From Brachynemurus nebulosus (Eukaryota; Arthropoda; Insecta; Neuroptera; Myrmeleontidae): a stretch of 64,000 bases of DNA. A program made the position numbers and the translations under genes. Where the stretch lies: assembly GCA_035578155.1 (NCBI GenBank), contig JAPWDM010000022.1:4713076-4777075 (forward strand). Direction: 5' to 3'. Under the pieces are notes generated by a model. That model saw only the letters and a list, made by a program, of their open reading frames with translations. It did not search any database and had not been told where the DNA came from. This document shows positions 47,169-59,000 of the stretch, in pieces (position 1 is the stretch's first letter; each line of letters opens with the position of its first letter).

Positions 47169-47797
47169 TTCGTTGTTATTTTTAACCATGTTCCACCAAA
47201 TGCAAACTTTTGTATTTATAATATGTTGGAGCAGACTCTCAGATGATTATATAATATCTATTTGGTTGGTGTATTTCCAGTGGTTCATATAAAAAACCAC
47301 CCTTAAATAATAAATATAGTGTTTTACACTTCTGAAAATTAATCAAAAAATATAAAAAAAAAATTCCAAATATATAGCTGATTGATATATGTTTTTTAGC
47401 GTTCGATTCATTTAAATATCTATCATAGTTTCTCAGAGAAAAGAAAATATCGTTAGGGGTTGTTACGCCCATATCTCCCTTATAAGTGAGAGCAGAGACC
47501 TAAAATCACGGGTATCAATACTTTCGGCAAACAAGCAATATTTAAAAGGTTAAACTATGTCCAATGACGTCAGTGTAATTTTCATATAGTAAGTCTGCTA
47601 GACCGTTTACCAGTTGACATTTTGTTTTTTTTGGTCGCTTGAATGGCATAGAAGAATTTCAGTTTATAATATTTTTTGTTAATTTTGTCTCATAACTTTT
47701 TTTTAGTCCTATTATTTTCCGGGTGACCCCCCCCCTGCCAAGAAATTCCGCTGTATGCGCCCCTGTCAACAAAACGCAACCGGTACACTGTTTTGAT

Positions 47798-49669
47798 ACC
47801 TCTGTGAACCTGGCACCCCACTTTTACTAAATAAAATTTTTAAAATATAAACTGGTAGTATTGCGTTTGTAGTAACAATATTTTCGTTTGTAGTTGAATC
47901 CATTGGAGTATAAAAAATTTCTAAAAAATGGCTGCACCCCACTTTAAGATAAATAATTTTTTAAAATATTCCCTAATTTAGAATCGTTTGTAGTTGTTTG
48001 TAGTAACCTTATTTTCGTTTGTAGTTGAAGTGTTTCAAAGTTACAACAATAAGTATCTTTTGCAACAATTAAATAACGGTTTTTTTGTCATTTATAAAGA
48101 TATTTGAAATTCACTTAGTCCATCAGTTCCAGAATCGTTTGCAGTTGTTTGTAGTAATTTTCCTTTCTTTTGTAGTTGAACAGTTTCAAAGTTACAACAA
48201 TAGATATCTTTTGCAACAATTAAGTAACGGGTCTTTGTCATTTATAAGGATATTTGAGATTCATTTGTCCCATCAATTCCAGAATCGTTTGTAGTTGTTT
48301 GTAGTAATTTTCCTATCGTTTGTAGTTGAACAGTTTCAAAGATAAAACAATAGATATCTTTTGCAACAATTAAGTAAAGGGTCTTTGTCATTTATAAAGA
48401 TATTTGAATTCCGTTTGTTCCATCAGTTCCAGAATCGTTTGTAGTAGTTTTCCTTTCGTTTGTAGTTCAACAGTTTCAAAGTTACAATAATAGATATATT
48501 TTGCAACAACTAAGTAACGGGTCTTTGTCATTTATAAAGATATTTGAATTCCGCTTTTTCGGTCAGTTCCAGAATCGTTTGTAGTTGTTTGTGGTAATTT
48601 TCCTTTCGTTTGTAGTTGAACAGTTTCAAAGTTACGACAATAGATATCTCTTGCAACAATTACGTAACGGGTCTTTGTCATTTATAAAGATATTTGAATT
48701 CCGCTTTTTCGGTCAGTTCCAGAATCGTTTGCAGTTGTTTGTAGTAATTTTCCTTTCGTTTGTAATTGAACAGTTTCAAAATTACAACAATAGGTATCCT
48801 TTGCAAAAATTAAGTAACGGGTCTTTGTCATTTATAAAGATATTTAAATTCCGGTTTTTCGGTCAGTTCCAGAATCGTTTGTAGTTGTTTGTAGTAATTT
48901 TCCTTTCGTTTGTAGTTGAACAGTTTCAAAGTTACAACAATAGATATCTTTTGCAACAATTAAGTAGCGGGTCTTTGTCATTTATACACTTTGGTAGTGC
49001 ACAGTTTCATAGTGCCTATTGTATATCGTTTAAAAACAATGCAATGTTTCAATTTTATTAACATCGCTACGTACATTGACAACATGACGTCACTTATAAT
49101 ATGGACTAAAATGTGCCTAGTATTTGTAAATTTGTTCCTAAATTTTATTTGCCCCCTCTTTCACCATATTATATACTAGAGATGGGAAAAACCTATCAGT
49201 TATAATCTAAAATCGGTTTTTCGGTCCCGGTAAACAGGTTCACTTCGGTTATTTTTATCAACTACAATATTTCTATCAACTACAAAGGAAAGGAATATTA
49301 CTACAAACAACTACAAACGATTCTGGAACTGATGGACTAAGTGAATTTCAAATATCTTTATAAATGACAAAAAAACCCGTTATTTAATTGTTGCAAAAGA
49401 TACTTATTGTTGTAACTTTGAAACTGTTCAACTACAAACGAAAATAAAGTTACTACAAACAACTACACACGATTCTAAATTAGGGAATATTTAAAAAAAA
49501 TTGTTTATCTTAACGTGGGGTGCAGTCATTTTTTTGAAATTTTTTATACTCCAATGGGTTCAACTACAAACGAAAATATTGTTACTACAAACAACTACAA
49601 ACGCAATACTACCAGTTTATATTTTAAAAATTTTATTTACTAAAAGTGTGGTGCCAGGTTCAGAGAGGT
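47798..49669. mobile_element. Foldback/MULE-like element 2, tandem-repeat arm
   Basis: It starts ACCTCTGTGAACCTGGCACC; its right end reversed is ACCTCTCTGAACCTGGCACC. A 9-bp duplication TGTTTTGAT flanks it (47789-47797, 49670-49678). The left arm (47798-48985) has seven units of about 150 bp (AGAATCGTTT recurs at 48131, 48281, 48431, 48571, 48721 and 48871) rich in GTTTGTAG octamers. The right arm (about 49255-49669) has fewer units, so the arms are unequal. The core shares TTTGGTAGTGCACAGTTTCA (48990 onward) with foldback 1. No transposase. Frames across the units are shadows. Confidence 0.85.
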
Positions 49670-49678
49670 TGTTTTGAT

Positions 49679-50836
49679 AGTTTGCACACTATATAGAATT
49701 GTTGACGTCCTGTGATGTGATGTGTGAGTTGATAAGATTAAAGGCCGTCTAGGTGTTGGTTGGTAACGCATTTGAAATACTGACTGGACTCTATTTAACT
49801 TTTCATCTGCCTTTAAAATTAGAAAATATTTTTATCAACGAAAACCCTCGCATGGAAACTTGCAAATGTAAACATAAATAATGAATGCGATGCAATAAAT
49901 CTAATTTAGATTTATTTTGGTTTATGTGTGCAATTAGATAAGTAAGAACCAAGCCCTAAGCGTATATATAAAAATCTGTGGACAGTAGTGTGTCAAACTG
50001 AGTCAAATACTGCTTAAGGTGACTTAGTCGCGCACCAGCTATAGCGCTGCGAACATCGATTCAAACCGATTGCTTATCATTATTGTCAACAACTTTTCAA
50101 TAATGAGCGAATACATATATATATTATATGTACGTACACAATGCACACCTCACTCAGAAGAGACGCACACGCTTGTGTGTGTGACGTATGACACACACAC
50201 ACACACATACACACAAAAGCGTAGATCCGTGTACATAGATAAGAAGTTTAGTTGTAGTTACATGTTGTGCGATTGGGGGGGGGGCGAAATTTTACGTCAT
50301 CTTTTAGCCACAGCGATCTTGCTAGTATAGAAATAGGAAGTTGGTTTATGTTCTATGTGCTTTAAGAACTTTTCTTCCACAAAACGCATTTTTATTAAAA
50401 ATAGTCTAGAATAATTTTATAAATTATATAATTCCGCTAGACCTAACTAACACTATTGATATAAATTCAAAGAACATAAGGTGAACATTTATGTGGTAAA
50501 CTGCCTTTGGCGGACACGTATCGTCAATGCAATACGAGAGAAGAATAGGTATGTATGACATAGGTACAACACACAACATGACCACCGTGCGTCGAGACGC
50601 TTGGCCGGGAACGCCGTCAACAGCCAACGACGTCTACTACTGATAACTAAGATGTACTGAACTCTGCTTACTCATTGCACTCTTTACACGTAGCAACAAA
50701 ATAATGTGGAATAGTTTAGTTAGTTGTTCAACAGTGAGCGACACGAAATCCCGCGGGGCAACCACTTTGTTACTTTTGATACTTCCTTCTGTTCACTATG
50801 ATGCGGTGCTCTGAAAATGTAATATAAACCATGTGA

Positions 50837-50909
<73 letters not shown>

Positions 50910-52000
50910 ATATATATATCACTATATCAGTATTTTCTAGTTTCAAGTCATCTAAGACAAGTACAGGCAGTACAGCTGTTATTGTTGTACACATGTTGCC
51001 GGTATTTATAACTAGCTGCGCCTTCTTGGAGGCTTTCAGATAACCATAGCTATTATATAACAGACGAATAATATACGTCTATGTACCTATGTAGAAATTA
51101 CATTATGTTAAACGAAATACTGCTCATAACTCAAGCAATCAGGTTCTTCTCTGCTTAAAAATTATATTTGATCAATACAATTAACACAATATTATTTCGT
51201 TGGCAATTATTTACGTAATCAAATGTTATAACAAAATGTTTTCAATAACTTTGTAAACGTATTATCCAAGATCCAAACTTTTTAGTTCCTTTAATTAAAT
51301 GTAAATTTTTATTTTTTTTGTTAGACTTTTGCCGAGTGTCAAGCGTGTCCCGATTTTTCAAAAGCGTTTTAGACATGCACACATCACCTACTTACTGAGT
51401 AATTGCTGAGTGTATTTTTCTCGTAAGATAGACCACATTTAAATTTCGAAACACCCGGTAATTACCTACATAAACATTATCAAAAGAGATTTTTTTTGTT
51501 GACCTCATGTACACAAACGCATATACTATCAATTTCTATTCAGACTTTAGAAAGGTAGGTATATATAAAAGTTTTATCTCTTTTATGAGGTCGTTTCCTG
51601 AATTAAGTTTGTATATTACGACAAAATTTTCCAACATGGTCATAAAAAGAACATTTTATGTCCATTTCAACTACATACTATATATTTCAATAGTGCTTAT
51701 TATGTAGTTCAAAACTGAAGGAGAAAACACGTTGAGTAGGTACTATTTCTGAATAAAAATTATTCTATCTGTTCCTTTAAATCGCCATTTGGTTACACTA
51801 AGGTAGAACCAATTTTGACAAAACTGTTGCACTAATTTTAGAGGAGCTATTGTTAAAAAATCTCGTAAATTCACAATACATTTATCAACAGAGAATATAC
51901 CTACTAATTGTAAGATTACAAATCGATACATCGGTATAGATTAATAATTACCGCTTAACTGCATACTTACATTTATACTGTCAGAATAGATCATTTAGAC
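49679..52000. other. Unrecognised stretch with two microsatellites
   Basis: No gene recognised. It contains a (CA)n run at about 50190-50214 and a G-run at 50276-50284. The patch 49980-50060 and 50560-50640 is less AT-rich, but no domain could be read. Confidence 0.4.
50840..50919. repeat. (TA)n microsatellite
   Basis: About 80 bp of TA with a TGTATG interruption near the right end; flanks do not match the repeat-borne TA runs. Confidence 0.95.
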
Positions 52001-52776
52001 CAGGGGTGGGCAACCTTTTTTGGATGGCGGGCCATTTATAAAAAAAAAAAAATAATTTTTAGCGAGCCGCACACTAAAATATTTTTCAATGTAATATGTG
52101 GCTTAAACACGTTTTTTTAAACGAATTTTCGAATCGAAGATTCAGCTATTAGAGTGACTGTCTTTATGCTGCTTGAGCCCGAAACTATGATAAAAATAAT
52201 TTATTTTGAAGTCTCTAGAAGCCAAAAATGACATTCACTAAAATTTATATAACTCTCGAACGAAAAATCCCGTTTTTACGAAATTTGGTAAAAATGTTGG
52301 AAGTCCAAAAAGTCAGACACGTCCGATGCCCGGAATGGATTTTTAGGCATTTTTTCCTAAACAATTTTTGTGGAAAAAGAGAGTTTTTTGCCCCAATTTT
52401 CTCAAGTTTTTGCCACATTTTCTTACACCGTTGGAAAGAGGAGAAAATAATCACATAAAAAGGGTTTTTGAAAAATAATTCTATGTCAAGTAGTTTCCGA
52501 GAAAAACTAATTTTTGTAAACGTAAATTTGCTATATTACGCAGGATATAGCGACAGGGGTATTTTCATTTTTTAACACAACTTAATATAAATATTATTAA
52601 AAATCAACATGAGGAAAAAGTTTTAGTTAGAGTTTTATTTACATGTTATAAAACATCGAAAAAAGTATACCTAAAGTATGCTCAACTCTGCATAGGCAGA
52701 GCAAATTGTTCGCAAAGTTATATTGCTTGGCAGGCCGCATGAGTGCTTGCAAAGGGCCGCAGGTTGCCGACCCCTG
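52001..52776. mobile_element. hAT-like MITE with 8-bp target duplication
   Basis: The left end is CAGGGGTGGGCAACC and the right end reversed is CAGGGGTCGGCAACC, flanked by ATTTAGAC on both sides (51993-52000, 52777-52784). Near the ends GGCGGGCCATTTAT and AAGGGCCGCAGG are also hAT-typical. No transposase. It was invaded by repeat copy D. Confidence 0.9.
52115..52566 (+). mobile_element. Dispersed repeat copy D, without TA expansion
   Basis: It reads CATTCACTAAAATTTATATAACTCTCGAACG across the site (words ACTAAAATTTATATAACTC) with only TATATA where copies A-C and E carry 58-83 bp of TA. It continues with GTCAGACACGTCCGATGCCC and ends with the 42-bp terminal motif near 52565, so both ends are present in one copy. 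It lies inside the hAT-like MITE. Confidence 0.8.
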
Positions 52777-52784
52777 ATTTAGAC

Positions 52785-54225
52785 TATAAATCATGTTTAA
52801 GGTATTAACTGCTATGAAAATATAAAACCGTTTTTTCAACACATCAAACCATGTTTTAAATTAGGTACTAACAGAAACGCCAGAGAAATTGGAAACGTAG
52901 AACCTGAATCTTCCTCTGATATTATTTTCTCTTAAATGTAAATAATAAATATACCTTATTGTAGTATTAAATATACTATAATAAATATACCTTCTAAATA
53001 CCTTGATAATGCCATATTTATATTTGTTTGGTAACTTAAGTAAGCTACTAATATAAAAAGGTTAACTAATTTTTTTTTTTTTTTTGTTTAGTGCGAGTCT
53101 ACACACAGTTATCCCGAATTTACACGTGTTTAGTAATCAAAGCAAGTAACTAAACTAAACAGCTTTTTTATTTAGTGAGGGTCCGGATTTTCAAAGAGAA
53201 TATTTGTAAGAAAACTTTCAGGAAAACTAGAGTAACGACCTTTATTCTAAATGATTCTGGTATTTTTAACCGACTTTAATATGTTTATAATTTTTTATTT
53301 ATACATTTATGTTTTTTCTTAATATATGTACGGTCACCTATTTCTCCGGTATTTCCATTCTGTGTCATTCTTTTTTTGTTTGGTAGTAAATAAAACTATC
53401 TAGGTGGTTCCATAAAAATTGTTATGACACTATGGTTGAGTAGCTCTTTAATCGGTTTCAACAATATAAACAATTATGTTAATTTTGTAATTTGTATATA
53501 CAAAAAATATATACTAAATATTATTATTACCTATTACTATAGTAACATATTTTTTTTTAAATTTATGTTGATTGAATTATCCCAGAAATAATTTTCTTTC
53601 AGTTGCTAGTTTACAAAATTATTTGATGAGTTGAATAACTGGCTAATTCTTATTGACTTTTCATATAATTATTACCTCAAATCTAATTCGACTCGAAGTA
53701 CTCTAGATTTTTGGTGAACAGTCATTCAGTCAGTGGCTGCATTATGATTTTTGGGCACTCTTATGTTTGGACACACATCTTTGGACATTCAGACACACTA
53801 TTAATTTACATCACACTCTAAGTATGCGCCAATTTCCAACTTTTTTGTTAACTAACGTCAAACATACAAACGAACAAATAAATGATGCCATAATAATTTT
53901 GTATGCGAAACACAAAAAGGTAATTAGTGTTAAAAATTCATATTGTGTGATATATTTTTTATTTAATGCAATTTCAATATATAGAAGTAATTGAATGAAG
54001 TGATGAGGCTAATGATCCCAGCGGGCGGTTAAAAGTACTTTCGGTATTTACAAATGGACTCGTTTATGCTATGATTACCATTTATTGTACTTGAAATCAA
54101 TTATCGTTATTGTAGATTTTATATTTTTAGCCACATACATATATAGGCTTAATAATAGTTTAGTGTATACAATATATTAATAATAGTTTAGTGTATACAA
54201 CATATATGAATATGTCTGTTAATAA
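52785..54225. other. AT-rich stretch, nothing recognised
   Basis: No gene. A 33-bp phrase (TTAATAATAGTTTAGTGTAT) is tandemly duplicated at about 54149-54205. Confidence 0.45.
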
Positions 54226-54227
54226 TA

Positions 54228-54738
54228 GACTAGCAACTTACCCTTAAAAAGTTGCTTAGAAATTGAAAAAGTGACCAAGAGCGTTCTAGTGGCTGGTTTT
54301 TTATTTAATTGATGCAGAATTTAAAATAAAATATAAAGTTCAAATACAATTTTTTGATTAAACCACGGCTTCAATGCTAAAAATTGATAAAAATAAATAA
54401 TTTGACAAGTATTCTTATAAATGTTTGATTTTAGTCTACGTATTCATTCTAAAATATCATATTTGTCAATAGTTTTTTCTCTCTCTAAAAAAATGTTATA
54501 TTTTTTTTTTTATATATATCAATTGTGCTTAGAGAATACTACAAATACAAAATTTATACATGTATCTTACCTATTACTTTCATTAATTTCAACTTTTCAC
54601 AGTGACGCCGACATTTGGTAAAAAAATAGTATTGGAATTTTCTATTCCTTTTTAAATTTTGAATCGATTAAAATAAAAATCAGCCACTAGAACGCTCGTG
54701 GTCGCTTCTTGTTAAAAATTAGGGCTAAGTTGCTACTC
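54228..54738. mobile_element. TA-flanked MITE with TAGCAACTTA ends
   Basis: The left end is TA then GACTAGCAACTTACCCTTAA; the right end reversed is TA then GAGTAGCAACTTAGCCCTAA. Inverted homology extends about 65 bp to GAGCGTTCTAGTGGCTG. The interior is AT-rich and non-coding. Tc1/mariner-type by target. Confidence 0.8.
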
Positions 54739-54740
54739 TA

Positions 54741-56144
54741 TAATACTTTTTCCTGTGTTAAAGCTTACTTAATACATAATTATACTACAATATAAGTGAA
54801 CTTTACAAAATTTAAAAAAATTCCAATAATATTGAGTCTCTACATATATATAATAATAATAGTGGTTAAGATCTAAATGTTTTTGTTTTGATCATCATAT
54901 TTTCTAGTTTTGTTTTATTTAGATATTTTTATAAAAGAATGAGGCTTTGACTGGAACACTTTGTAAATTCATTAACAAATAATTTACCCGATTAATATCA
55001 ATTCTTTCGCCTTCCACTTACTTAATATAGGCGATAGAGCAAAGCTATGGTTAGAAAAAGGAAAAGTATGAAAATCAGACCAGAATTTGAGCGTATGCGG
55101 TACAGCGGATCTTGACGTTTTGGAATCTAGGAAATCCAGAAAATCAAAAACCAGGAAGAAAATTTATTCGCCAAGAAAAACAATTTCGTTACTTTCATAT
55201 GCTACATATTATATTAAATCTATAAAAGCCCTGATTGTATGGAACACTATTTACGCAAGTACAATTTGCACTTCATGACTTGTTTTCTTTTGTGGAAGGC
55301 ATGTATCAGTAAACTTTATGAACACAACAGCTACTGTTAAACAAGATAATTATTTTGATTCTCTTGAAAGCTGAAATTGGTAATTTCGAATTGATTTCAG
55401 ATTTTTGTAAACACTGTAATTTTATTAGAAAAACATTCTAAAAGTATATAGTTATTTGGTTTGCTTAAACTTAATATAGGTAAAATTTATGGATTTTATG
55501 ATTAATGTATAATTTACCTACATACATTCCATCCTCTTTCTCCATTTAATATTTTTATTATGCAAAAAGAACATAGGTAGCGATACAAATGCAAATGAAA
55601 AATGGTGAGACATAATAAAATGAAGATATAATTGTGTGATTGTATGCTGGGATGATATGATCTCATTAATGATATTTTATGATGAAAAACATTTTAATAG
55701 ACTATTGTCTGTACGTCGTCGTTTTAAATGAGCAATTCTTCTTTTGCCAGAAGTACTTTATGTATATCAACTGTATGTAGAAATTACCATAGATACATGA
55801 AGATTATTAACCTGCTTAAAGAGATTGTACTAAAAGTTTCTAATTTGTTGTATATAGGAATAAATACGGTGTGAATAAAAAGGTAGAAAAAAACTAGAAT
55901 CGAAATAATGATTATTGTTTTTGACATTTTTTTAATGGATCAAAGCTTGAAGCTAAAAAATTTTTACTTTTAGTTTTTGTTAATTAATATTTCGTTGAAT
56001 ATATTCAAAGCAAAATATGCATGAAGGAAAAGAAAAATGTTTTATTAACCTGGCTAATGTATACAAGGGGTAGTAACAACTTAAAATAAAATATTTTCGA
56101 TAGAATACGGAAAAAAATTTATTCTAATAATACAACATTTAAAA
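54741..56144. other. AT-rich stretch, nothing recognised
   Basis: No gene, repeat or transposon end recognised. Confidence 0.4.
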
Positions 56145-56335
56145 TTCACATAGTATTGGCATGTATGACCAATGAATTGGTCATACCTGCCAAAGTAAAT
56201 CGAGTGTTCACGTATCAGCTAAGCTGGACATTAAGTGAACATATTAATATTGGTGTATGTGTAAATGCGAACAAAAGTTCGTCATACATTAATAATGTTT
56301 CACAGGCACTCGATAACATTTGAAATTAGAAATAC
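56145..56335 (+). mobile_element. Relative of the tRNA-carrying insert's arm
   Basis: AAATCGAGTGTTCACG, AGCTAAGCTGGACATTAAGT, GAACATATTAATA, GCGAACAAAAGTTCGTCATA and CAGGCACTCGATAA correspond in order to the right arm at 37100-37245. A perfect small hairpin (GGCATGTATGACCAAT / ATTGGTCATAC-TGCC) starts it at 56159. No tRNA-like part here. Confidence 0.65.
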
Positions 56336-56822
56336 AATATTTAATATTCCATAATTGTTTTAAGATTTTACAGATATTTATAAAGTATCTTTTGTGAATA
56401 CATTTGTAGTACATAAATCATAATATATCCATTATTTGCCATATTAACGTATTAAGGTATTATCACGGTGTAATCGGCCGAAAAATAGTCAATTTTCGAA
56501 ATTTTTTTGGATGGATAAGATTGGGGAATGGGGATGAATTTTTTGTTACGATTAATACCATTATTTAACAATACAAAAATATTTTTTTATTCATTTTTAT
56601 TTATTCTCTATAATTATTATTATAATTTTTCCAAAAAGCTGTCTTTAAAAAAGGGCGATATTTAGTACCCACGATAGCGGCCAAAGTTTTTATCTGAAAA
56701 AAAAAAATCAAATAGACTATCAATTTGTAGGTAAGCCGCTATGTTCCTATTGGCGGCGCAATGATTCTCACTCGCGCCTCTGGTGGTAAAATTGGAACTA
56801 GCATCAAGTAAAAATATACGTA
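56336..56822. other. Stretch with insect-type repeat phrases, no gene
   Basis: No ORF of note. GGCGCAATGATTCTCACTCG and GGTGGTAAAATTGGAAC lie at about 56755-56795; identity unknown. Confidence 0.35.
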
Positions 56823-57695
56823 TACGATATTGCTCTTTTTTATAGAGCTATCTATTGGTATTAAATTTGTTCAAATTACATCAACATGGGTGGTTGGGGG
56901 TTAAAATTTAGGGGTTAATTTTGCAAAAAGGGGGTGAAAATTAAACAATATAAAAATTTTCTTTACAGATTTGAAATCTACGTTAAAAAATCTAATTGAC
57001 CTGTTTTTGCTCAATGTGCTAGTATTAAGTCTAGGGGTAGTTAACTAGGGGGTGACTGTGTCGAATAGTCGTATTACTTGGGTAGTTTAAGAAGTTTTTC
57101 TTCATGGAAAATAGTTTAAGACAATTAGAATAACGTAGAAATGAAATTTTCGATTTCAAAATTCAGTTTGAGCAACATTGGAGAGAGGGTGAGTCATCCT
57201 CTTAAATTACATATTAGTTAACATACACTCATTTTTAATATTAACACACTGACAGTGGGTAATACTGTCACAATAAGTGGTTCTGAAGTTAGACTGTCGT
57301 ATGTAAGGTTTTCATAAGGTTTGTTTTTTAATGGATGTTATAGTTTTCGTTATCGAAAGTTATTGATACCGAAAATAACGATATTTTGAAAATGAATGGA
57401 AACCTAATAAAAACCTTACATACGATAGTCCAACTTCAGAACTACTTATTGTGACATTATTACCCACTGTCAGTGTGTTAATATTAAAAATGAGTGTATG
57501 TTAACTAGTATGTAATTTAAGAGGGTGACTCACGCCTTCTCCAATGTTGCTCAAATTGAATTTTGAAATCGAAAATTTCATTTCTACGTTATTCTAAATG
57601 TCTTAAACTATTTTCCATGAAGAAAAACTTCTTAAACTACCCAAGTAATACCAATTGCATACCAATAGATAGCTCTTTAAAAAAGAGAAATATCG
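56823..57695. repeat. Inverted repeat enclosing a foldback
   Basis: The phrase CTATCTATTGGTAT with AGAG and CGATATT landmarks at 56823-56862 is found inverted at 57659-57695. Between them lie a copy of the TAACTAGGGGG repeat (about 57000-57060) and the 581-bp palindrome. Confidence 0.7.
57071..57651. mobile_element. 581-bp foldback, ~245-bp arms
   Basis: Arms 57071-57316 and 57408-57651 are inverted copies from GTATTACTTGGGTAGTTTAA inward to CGTATGTAAGGTTTT. The identity is high and the spacer is about 90 bp, with its own TTTTCGTTATCGAAAGTTAT symmetry. No flanking duplication is evident. Confidence 0.9.
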
Positions 57696-58554
57696 CCAAT
57701 TTAAACTTTTGCTCTATCTCTTACCGTTTTCGAGATATTTAAAAAATTAAATTTTTACTCCTCGTTTTTGAAGGGCGATTTCACCCCTTAAAACCGTTTT
57801 TCCGCCGATAAAAAAAATACGTGTCGCTTATTTTTTAGTGTCTTACAACATACCTAAGTTTCATCAAAATCGATAGGTCCGGCCTCGGGACGTTTACTTG
57901 TAAGTTGAAATTCCTTATGACTTCAATTAGACGAGAATATATTTTTTTTTATTAGTAACTAAGTTTTTTTCTAAAAAAAAAAAAAAAATAAAACTAGTTT
58001 TCCCAATTCCCAATTTTAGAAGACTCTATATTTTTTCTAGTCCACGAAATCTCAGTGGTTATTATCTATTCAAACTCGCCCGGTATGCAAGATTTTTTTC
58101 ATCCAAACAAACTTCTTCAGCTACACACTACAAAAGTATGTTCTATTTCAGTTAAATTTAACCATGCTTCGTAACTTTGAATTTATATAATTTCCGTTTT
58201 CTTGGCTTTATCTCTTTTATTATTGCATTTATGTAAATTTTAAATTTGCAGTTTATTTTTAGAAAAGAATAGAAGATCGATTTGTTTCGAATATAAGAAT
58301 TATTTAATTTTTTAACGAAAACTCATGATCAATTTTATCTGAAAAGAGGTATAGCAATATCATTAAAAATCTGCCGTCAGATGCAATCCATAGACTTCTC
58401 AATGTTTTGCCACCAGTTTAGTTGTGAGTACTAAAGTATAGAGAAGTAGGTGGTATAGGTACATTACATGGAGACTCAGTGACGACTCACTTCAACTGAA
58501 GGAAAAAAATGTTATACCTGAATACCATACACACTTAAATTTATTTTGAATGTG
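57696..58554. other. Repeat-derived stretch, no gene
   Basis: TTTCATCAAAATCGATAGGT and CGTTTTCGAGATATTTAAAA are phrases of the kind found in insect interspersed repeats. No coding region recognised. Confidence 0.35.
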
Positions 58555-58692
58555 AATGATTTCGTTTTAGCGAATTTCCAAAACTGGAAATACGCTATTA
58601 CGGTAGGTGTCATGACGCGACCTAAGTCAGAGACCATAACAGAAATAAATATGTTTTGAGGTCCCCAGAATTCGAAAATGATATTCACTAAA

Positions 58693-58783
<91 letters not shown>

Positions 58784-59000
58784 ACCACGATAACATTCGA
58801 ACGAAACGCGTAATGCTTATGAAATTTGGTGTGCTTATTGGAAACTGAATTGGCTGGGCTCAGTTCGTTAGCTAGACACATCGGATGCCCAGAAGTAGGT
58901 TTTTTGGGCGTTTTTTGTCAAAAAACTAAGTTTTCTGTCAGAATTAAGCAACTTTTTAAATTTTTTTTATGCCGTACAAAAAAAGAGGAAAAATTACGTA
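58555..59000 (+). mobile_element. Dispersed repeat carrying (TA)n, copy E
   Basis: It starts TTTTAGCGAATTTCCAAAAC and follows copies A-C: GAGGTCCCCAGAATTCG, ATTCACTAAAATTTATAT, the microsatellite, ATAACATTCGAACGAAACG, GACACATCGGATGCCC and GGGCGTTTTTTGTC. Confidence 0.8.
58695..58782. repeat. Compound (TA)n(GT)n microsatellite
   Basis: About 58 bp of TA followed by 30 bp of GT, in the usual position of the dispersed repeat. Confidence 0.95.

Larger units (their letters stand above)
44761..47604. repeat. Large composite palindrome, ~440-bp arms
   Basis: Arms 44761-45197 and 47167-47604 are inverted copies starting GGTCTAGCAGACTTAC, through CCGAAAGTAYTGATACCCGT, CCCCTAACGATATTTTCTTT and GGTTTTTTATATGAACCACT, to AAAAATAACAACGAAT. 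The interior holds a 1.06-kb foldback and a pogo remnant inserted at the inner edge of the right arm. No flanking duplication seen. Confidence 0.85.

Noticed and set aside
48085..48884. Repeated frames with FVVIFLSFVVEQFQ
   Set aside because: They are translations of the 150-bp tandem units of foldback 2, with no independent evidence of coding.
3163..58782. CRISPR array or phage/bacterial defence system
   Set aside because: Tandem repeats here are long, diverged and transposon-linked, with no regular short repeats and unique spacers and no cas-like genes; the DNA is eukaryotic in character.
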